From Akkermansiaceae bacterium (lineage in GTDB: Bacteria; Verrucomicrobiota; Verrucomicrobiia; Verrucomicrobiales; Akkermansiaceae): a stretch of DNA of 10,190 nt. A program made the position numbers and the translations under genes. Location: positions 1 to 10,190 of the forward strand of contig JACMMB010000180.1 of NCBI GenBank assembly GCA_014379305.1, read 5' to 3'. A model generated the notes under the pieces. The model saw nothing but the letters and a program-made list of their open reading frames with translations, made no database searches and was not told the DNA's origin. Below, piece by piece: positions 5,975 to 10,190 of this stretch; the stretch's first letter is position 1; the number at the start of each line of letters is the position of its first letter.

Positions 5975-6406
5975 TTGGAAGCCAAATGGCAGTTCCACCG
6001 ACTGCAATTATTGCGTGGAATGTTCCACTTGGAAACGGACGGGATCGGCGAAGCGTGGCAAAAAACCCTGACGGATCTTGCGGAGCGAAAATCAAACTCG
6101 GACGACGTCATCCGGCGGCTCGCGGACAATTGGATGAAGCGGGCGACATCCGCCGAAGCCCTCATCCAATTCATCCGGGAAAATTTTGAGGCGGACACGG
6201 CCGAGGGACCGGCACGCCACCGATTGCAAGACCTTTCCGAAGGGCACCCCTTTGCCGCGATCATTTCGGAAACCGAGCGGATGTCAATTTACCGATGGGT
6301 TAATGAACCCTTAAAGGAACCATCCCCTTTTCCTGAGTCACCGTGCTGGTCGGTGGCTGGGCTTGTTTCGCAAAGCCACCCTCCGCGACTGCGGGTTTCA
6401 GAATAG
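5975..6406 (+). CDS. Hypothetical gene fragment, 3' end overtaken by repeat
   Basis: The frame is open from 5939 (after TAA 5936-5938). The first reasonable start is TTG 5975, since no ATG precedes the protein-like part. The product reads LLRGMFHLETDGIGEAW, then a helical, charged region (TLTDLAERKSNSDDVIRRLA, SAEALIQFIRENFEA) and ISETERMSIYRWVNEP up to about 6309. These ~110 residues look like a genuine soluble helical protein, but I recognise no family. From 6332 the frame runs through repeat copy 2, and the last ~25 residues to TAG 6404-6406 are repeat sequence rather than a natural C-terminus. The gene is therefore probably truncated or rearranged, and its 5' end abuts the tandem repeats. 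No ribosome site is visible. It may be a pseudogene. Confidence 0.45.
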   Translation: MEAKWQFHRLQLLRGMFHLETDGIGEAWQKTLTDLAERKSNSDDVIRRLADNWMKRATSAEALIQFIRENFEADTAEGPARHRLQDLSEGHPFAAIISETERMSIYRWVNEPLKEPSPFPESPCWSVAGLVSQSHPPRLRVSE

Positions 6407-6545
6407 AAGAGGAAGAGCGGACCGTGTCGGTCCGTGGCAGTGGGACCTGCCACCCCGATGAGAAGCGCGGGGAAGTACCTTCCCGACTGGCAAGACGTGT
6501 CATACAAGCCGGCCTGCGAGCCGAAGCTGGTGCTGGCTGACGCCT
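6332..6545 (+). repeat. Dispersed ~210-bp repeat, copy 2
   Basis: This is the second copy of the element at 5325-5535, about 1 kb away in direct orientation. It folds more cleanly than copy 1: GGTGGCT/AGCCACC (6352-6358/6374-6380), GGACCG-TGT-CGGTCC (6419-6433), GTGGCAG/CTGCCAC (6434-6440/6447-6453) and CCCG/CGGG (6454-6457/6468-6471). The second-arm A6452 pairs with T6435, where copy 1 has a G-T wobble. The copy ends near CGCCT at 6545. A terminator-like hairpin follows at 6560. Confidence 0.75.
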
Positions 6546-6559
6546 CCCGAGGTTGTGTC

Positions 6560-6601
6560 ACGGGTCCGGTCGATTTTCCACTGTCCGGCCCGTCTGATTT
6601 T
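6560..6601 (+). terminator. Terminator-like hairpin after repeat copy 2
   Basis: ACGGG-(T)-CCGG (6560-6569) pairs with CCGG-CCCGT (6585-6593). This gives a 9-bp stem with one bulged T and a 15-nt loop. It is followed after CTGA by a run of five T at 6598-6602. The U-tract is offset from the stem, so this is a weak rather than canonical intrinsic terminator. If active, it would end a transcript crossing repeat copy 2 and insulate the signalling operon. Confidence 0.35.
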
Positions 6602-6734
6602 TGCGGGGAAAGCGTTCTCAAGAACTGACGCCAGAGAAAATTATTGGCAACAAGCCGGTGCTTATCCATGGGCTGAAACCCTAATTGCGAATTTGCAGGT
6701 GTTCTCGGAGGCTGGAATTCCGTTGAATTCACCC

Positions 6735-7043
6735 ATGAACGAAAAAGCCCCCCTGCCACGGCCCTCGAAGAAGCCGATTTCTACGGCTTTCCCGGAGGCC
6801 CCGGCTCCACTACCAAGTGTGGCGTTTCCCATTGTGGGCATCGGCGCGTCACTCGCGTATCGAGCTGTCGCCAAAGCACTGGAGTGCAAAATGCAGGACA
6901 TTCAGGACGGTCTCGAAAAATGCCTGGCGAAAAAACGACCAGTGCAAGCAAACAGAGTGAAACCCGGAAGTCCGCGCCGAGGACAAAAAGCGCGGGTAAA
7001 TCGTCCCGCAATTCCAAACCCTGAACATCATCATGCCCAATAA
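6735..7043 (+). CDS. CheB-like N-terminal relic, first gene of the sensor operon
   Basis: This 102-aa frame starts MNEKAPLPRPSKKP, continues through a Pro/Ala-rich linker, and reaches FPIVGIGAS at residues ~31-39. FPIVGIGASAGGLEAL is the hallmark start of the CheB methylesterase domain in CheB-CheR-PAS fusion proteins. Here the motif stops after GAS and is followed by LAYRAVAKALECKMQDIQDG and a basic, Arg/Lys-rich tail. The catalytic His and Asp and all of CheR are missing. The likely explanation is an in-frame internal deletion of a ~1000-aa gene that kept both ends. The stop overlaps the kinase start by 11 bp (7033-7043), which fits the original operon arrangement. The frame is open back to 6555, but that part overlaps the terminator-like hairpin, so ATG 6735 is preferred. 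Any remaining function is unknown. Confidence 0.55.
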   Translation: MNEKAPLPRPSKKPISTAFPEAPAPLPSVAFPIVGIGASLAYRAVAKALECKMQDIQDGLEKCLAKKRPVQANRVKPGSPRRGQKARVNRPAIPNPEHHHAQ

Positions 7044-9216
7044 GCCAGAAATCCCAGATGCTCTCACCGAGCTGCGCCGTCGTGCCGAAGTCGGAACGTC
7101 GAAACGCAAGTCAAAGACCACCGTTCCACGAACCGAGAACCATAGCCAACGGTTGCTTCACGAGCTGGAGGTCCACCAGATCGAGCTTGAAATGCAGATC
7201 GGGGAATTGCGCCTTGCGCGCGACGAAGCGGAGTCTGTCCGCGAGAAATACACGGATTTGTATGATTTCTCTCCGGTCGGTTATTTCACGCTCTCCCCGG
7301 ACTATCGCATCCGGATGGCAAATCTCACTGGCGCCGCACTGATCGGAATCGACCGATCCCAATTGCTTGGCAGATCCTTCGCCCTACAGATTGCCCCAGA
7401 AATGCGCGCCGATTTCGCCAGAGTTCTCAAACAGGCCTTCGATGAAGGAGCTGAACAATCGATGGATTTGAAGCTCTTGAGCAAAGATCTACCAGCGAAG
7501 TTGGTCACCCTCAATTTCAAAGGCACGCCGGATGGCTGTGAATGTAACGTTTCGATGGTCGATATAACCGCGCGAAAACGTGATGAGAATGCCCTGAAAA
7601 TATCGGAAATCCGCTTCCGTCGTCTTTTTGAAACCGCGCACGACGGAGTCCTCCTTCTCGATCCCGAAACTCGTAAGATCACCGAGGCCAATCCGTTCAT
7701 GACAAAGCTACTTGGCTATTCACATGCGCAGTTGGTGGGGAAAGAACTATACGAAATCGGTTTACTGAAGGATCAGTCGAAAAGCCGGGAAATGTTTAAG
7801 AACCTGAAAAAGACTCTGGAGGTTCGCTATGAAAATCTCCCTCTGAAAACTCAAAATGGCAGGCATCAGGAGGTGGAGGTCGTCGCCAATCTATATCAGG
7901 AGAACGACCGCTCCGTGATCCAATGCAATATCCGGGACATTACGGCGCGCAAGCTGGCAGAGATCATCCTGCGCCAAAGCGAAGCGCTTTTTTTCGCTCT
8001 CATCGAACAAGTTCCCGTCGGCGTCTATGTCTTGGATGCCAAGCTTCGTCTTTTACAAGCCAATCCCCTGGCTTTGAGATTTTTCAACAACATCCATCCT
8101 CTGATCGGACGGGATTTTTCAGAAATTATCCATCTTCTTTGGGCGAAAGGAAATGCAGATACAGCAATCGCCCGTTTCCTCCACACTTACGAAACGGGCG
8201 AGTCTTTTCAATCGACAGGCATTACCAAGCGACGATTGGACAACGGAGTGAGAGAGGTTTTCGAATGGCAGATCCAGCGTGTCATATTGCCCAGCGGAGA
8301 GCTGGCATTGGTTTGCTTTTTCAACAATATCACGGAGCGCATCAAGGCAGAGTCCGCCCGACGGCGTCTGGACATATTGGCAGCTTCCAATCTCAAACTG
8401 AAGCGGGAGATCGTTCACCGCCTTGCGATGGAAGAGAAGCTACACGAGACCGAATATGTCCAAAGCCGCCTGCTGGAGCACTCTCTCCAACAACAGGTTG
8501 AATTGCGCGGCATGTCACACAAGATCCTCCACGCCCAAGAGGACGAGCGGAAACGCATCAGCCGCGAATTGCATGACGTCATCGCTCAGACGTTGGTTGG
8601 AATCAATGTCCATGTCGCGGCATTGGCCCAGGAGACCACCGCCGAACTCGGCAGTCTTCAGCAACGAATTGCGGACACCCACCAAATGGTCGAAAGATCG
8701 GTGGAAATTGTCCACCAATTCGCCCGGGAACTTCGGCCGACGGTGCTCGATGACGTGGGGCTCATCCCCGCCCTTCAAGCTTTTCTCAAAGGTTTCATGG
8801 AAACCACCGGAATCCGTGTCAGCCTGAAGATTTCTCCATCAATTGAAGAATCGGCGGAAAGTATCCGCACCACTTTTTATCGGATCATCCAGGAAGCGCT
8901 GATGAATGTAGCGAAACACGCAAAGGCGAGTAAGGTGGAAATCAGCATCAGACGACTCGTCGATGCCACCTCCCTGCGAATTACAGATGACGGCCATGGT
9001 TTCGAGGTAGAAGAGATCATTCACCCGAATACCAACAACCGTCTCGGTCTGCTAGGCATGAGGGAGCGTGCCGAAATGGTGGGTGGTGTGTTCTCAGTCG
9101 AATCCGCACCCGGAAATTCCACCACCGTCCGGGTGATGATCAATACCGAACTCGAGACGACAAAAAAGAATTTTTCCAAAAAATCTGTCAAACGACCAAC
9201 CGCAACAATCAAATGA
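7033..9216 (+). CDS. Soluble triple-PAS sensor histidine kinase (HisKA_3 type)
   Basis: This 727-aa protein senses a signal through PAS domains and passes phosphate to the downstream regulator. Residues ~35-75 form a coiled coil (LLHELEVHQIELEMQ). Three PAS domains follow: ~70-180 (starting DLYDFSPVGYFTL, ending MVDITARKR), ~192-308 (RFRRLFETAHDGVLLLD, ending IRDITARKL) and ~316-436 (EALFFALIEQVPVGVYVLD, ending FNNITERIK). After a linker helix, HisKA_3 at ~490-560 carries phospho-accepting H514 (ERKRISRELHDV). The HATPase domain shows an N-box (RIIQEALMNVAKHAKA, 617-632), DDGHGF (652-657) and GLLGMRERA (672-680). No membrane segment is visible, so the kinase is cytoplasmic. The ligand cannot be deduced. 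It overlaps the upstream relic by 11 bp and the regulator by 4 bp (ATGA, 9213-9216), indicating translational coupling. Confidence 0.95.
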   Translation: MPNKPEIPDALTELRRRAEVGTSKRKSKTTVPRTENHSQRLLHELEVHQIELEMQIGELRLARDEAESVREKYTDLYDFSPVGYFTLSPDYRIRMANLTGAALIGIDRSQLLGRSFALQIAPEMRADFARVLKQAFDEGAEQSMDLKLLSKDLPAKLVTLNFKGTPDGCECNVSMVDITARKRDENALKISEIRFRRLFETAHDGVLLLDPETRKITEANPFMTKLLGYSHAQLVGKELYEIGLLKDQSKSREMFKNLKKTLEVRYENLPLKTQNGRHQEVEVVANLYQENDRSVIQCNIRDITARKLAEIILRQSEALFFALIEQVPVGVYVLDAKLRLLQANPLALRFFNNIHPLIGRDFSEIIHLLWAKGNADTAIARFLHTYETGESFQSTGITKRRLDNGVREVFEWQIQRVILPSGELALVCFFNNITERIKAESARRRLDILAASNLKLKREIVHRLAMEEKLHETEYVQSRLLEHSLQQQVELRGMSHKILHAQEDERKRISRELHDVIAQTLVGINVHVAALAQETTAELGSLQQRIADTHQMVERSVEIVHQFARELRPTVLDDVGLIPALQAFLKGFMETTGIRVSLKISPSIEESAESIRTTFYRIIQEALMNVAKHAKASKVEISIRRLVDATSLRITDDGHGFEVEEIIHPNTNNRLGLLGMRERAEMVGGVFSVESAPGNSTTVRVMINTELETTKKNFSKKSVKRPTATIK

Positions 9217-9890
9217 AACCAATCACCGTCCTGCTAGCTGAAGACCACATGATCGTTAGAGAAGGCTTGCGGTCCTTGCTCAAGATTGAAACCGACATTA
9301 AAATCGTCGGCGAGGCGGAAGATGGACGGCAGGCTGTCGCATTGACCCGCAAACTCTCGCCCGACGTTCTGGTGATGGACGTGGCCATGCCCATGCTCAA
9401 CGGCTTGGAAGCTACAAGACATATTCTCCTAACGCATCCGGTCACGAAGATCCTCATCCTCTCCGCCCATAACGACGACGCTTATATTGAAAAAGCGATG
9501 GCACTGGGAGTGGCCGGCTATTTGATCAAGCAAACCGCCTTCCGGGTCTTGCCTGAAGCGATCCGCGAAGTCCACCGCGGCAAATCCTATTTCAGTCCTG
9601 CCATGTCCAAAAGATTCAATTCCTCTCTGAATCTGACCCTCAAAAGATCCGGCATGACAAAGCCGGACGCCAAGCATTTGACGCCCCGGGAGATGGAGGT
9701 ACTGCAACTCATTGCAGAGGGGAATGCCAACAAAATGACCGCGGACATTCTCACGATCAGCATCAAGACGGTGGAGAAGCACCGGCAGAGCCTGATGGAA
9801 AAACTCGATATTCACGATACCGCAGGACTCACCCGTCACGCCATCGCTCACGGCGTCATCGAGAGCAGCATCCAGACAACGTTCCTCTGA
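9213..9890 (+). CDS. NarL/FixJ-family response regulator
   Basis: This 225-aa transcription factor is the probable partner of the upstream kinase. The receiver domain (1-120) has the acidic pair E10/D11, phosphorylation site D56 (VLVMDVAMPMLNG), switch S84 (LILSAH) and conserved K106 (GYLIKQ). A linker of ~30 residues leads to the LuxR-type HTH at ~156-215. It opens LTPREMEVLQLIAEG, has the recognition segment ISIKTVEKHRQSLMEKL, and ends ALTRHAIAHGVI-like (here AGLTRHAIAHGVI). All key residues are intact and the length is normal. HisKA_3 kinases usually pair with this regulator class. The ATG lies in the ATGA overlap with the kinase stop. Target genes are not visible. Confidence 0.96.
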   Translation: MKPITVLLAEDHMIVREGLRSLLKIETDIKIVGEAEDGRQAVALTRKLSPDVLVMDVAMPMLNGLEATRHILLTHPVTKILILSAHNDDAYIEKAMALGVAGYLIKQTAFRVLPEAIREVHRGKSYFSPAMSKRFNSSLNLTLKRSGMTKPDAKHLTPREMEVLQLIAEGNANKMTADILTISIKTVEKHRQSLMEKLDIHDTAGLTRHAIAHGVIESSIQTTFL

Positions 9891-9915
9891 GACAGAATTC
9901 AGCCCGCAAGGGATC

Positions 9916-9936
9916 CGCCGTGACCATACCACGGCG
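9916..9936. terminator. Hairpin between convergent genes, likely bidirectional terminator
   Basis: CGCCGTG (9916-9922), loop ACCATAC, CACGGCG (9930-9936) form a perfect 7-bp GC-rich stem. It lies 26 bp after the regulator stop and 27 bp beyond the stop of the convergent DUF883 gene. There is no strong T-tract on either side, so termination is inferred mainly from position and stem strength. Confidence 0.5.
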
Positions 9937-9962
9937 AATCCAAAGGGGATGGTGCCAGGAGT

Positions 9963-10190
9963 TCAATGCCTGCCATTGACACACTCGCGAACCGCAAGAT
10001 AGCCGAGCAACGCTCCAAGGCCGACGGCAACACCAATAGCCTGATAGGGACGTTGATGCACCGCGAGGTCACAGGCCCGTGTTCCTGCCGTGGCTTGGTC
10101 GCGAAAACGAGTCGTCAGGCTCTTTCCGCTGTCCAGAGCCGCAGCGAGACGGTTTCTGGCTTCCTTTACATGCTCTTCCGCAACATCGGC
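9963..10190 (-). CDS. DUF883 family (ElaB/YqjD-like) membrane protein, C-terminal part
   Basis: The minus-strand frame enters from the right edge and ends at the TGA complementary to 9963-9965. This leaves 75 residues of a protein whose start is outside the window. It reads ADVAEEHVKEARNRLAAALD, then TTRFRDQATAGTRACDLAV, then HQRPYQAIGVAVGLGALLG and YLAVRECVNGRH. The long amphipathic helix, the N/Q-P-Y-Q-A motif and the final Gly-rich transmembrane segment (~residues 51-67) are the DUF883 signature. Family members such as E. coli YqjD and ElaB anchor in the inner membrane by this C-terminal segment, bind ribosomes and are linked to stationary phase and stress. The tail is a little longer than the usual short Arg-rich end. 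The convergent orientation makes it independent of the sensor operon. Confidence 0.88.
   Translation of the reverse strand, partial: ADVAEEHVKEARNRLAAALDSGKSLTTRFRDQATAGTRACDLAVHQRPYQAIGVAVGLGALLGYLAVRECVNGRH

Noticed and set aside
5764..6264. 166-aa minus-strand frame
   Set aside because: It is antisense to the more protein-like plus-strand fragment and is Ser/Arg-rich, as expected for a shadow.
6555..6734. Upstream extension of the CheB-like relic to a start at 6555
   Set aside because: The added 60 residues overlap the terminator-like hairpin and repeat flank and do not resemble CheB N-termini. ATG 6735 is the better start.
9429..9932. 167-aa minus-strand frame opposite the response regulator
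   Set aside because: It is antisense to an intact, clearly recognised regulator and has no family features.

Overview
The window looks like an accessory, repeat-rich stretch of a Gram-negative bacterial chromosome. The phylum is not certain. A PVC-type bacterium such as Verrucomicrobiota is plausible from the IS66 type, the integrase motif variant, the PAS kinase N-terminus and the weak Shine-Dalgarno sequences, but this is inference only.

Left end (1-912): the last 92 codons of an IS66-family transposase and the right IS end at about 294. Then comes about 520 bp with no convincing gene, a minus-strand intrinsic terminator (819-836), and a minus-strand 3' half of a tRNA-Tyr (857-912), which reads as a tRNA-type integration site.

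Mini-island (about 913-4142): a tyrosine recombinase (981-2282), a hairpin-rich leader, a 67-codon excisionase-like HTH protein (2657-2860), and one unrecognised 359-aa protein with apparent helical repeats (3059-4138). Immediately after that gene lies a plus-strand 3' half of a class II tRNA-Ser with anticodon CGA (about 4143-4200). The int-xis-cargo block is therefore bounded by outward-facing 3' halves of two different tRNA genes. Simple single-site integration does not produce that arrangement.

Repeat region (4201-6734): largely non-coding and full of short hairpins. It contains a roughly 210-bp element present twice in direct orientation (5325-5535 and 6332-6545). It also contains a degenerate tandem repeat of 131 and 140 bp (5510-5780) with a partial third unit. 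Several stems are conserved between copies through compensating or wobble changes, which points to a structured RNA or a hairpin-based repeat family. A gene-like fragment (5939-6331) is wedged between the two dispersed copies, and its 3' end runs into the second.

Signalling operon (6735-9890): a short relic carrying a CheB-like N-terminus, a soluble triple-PAS histidine kinase of the HisKA_3/NarX class, and a NarL/FixJ response regulator. Adjacent genes overlap by 11 bp and 4 bp, so they are probably co-transcribed and translationally coupled. A convergent DUF883 (ElaB/YqjD-like) membrane protein gene enters from the right edge, separated by a likely bidirectional hairpin terminator.
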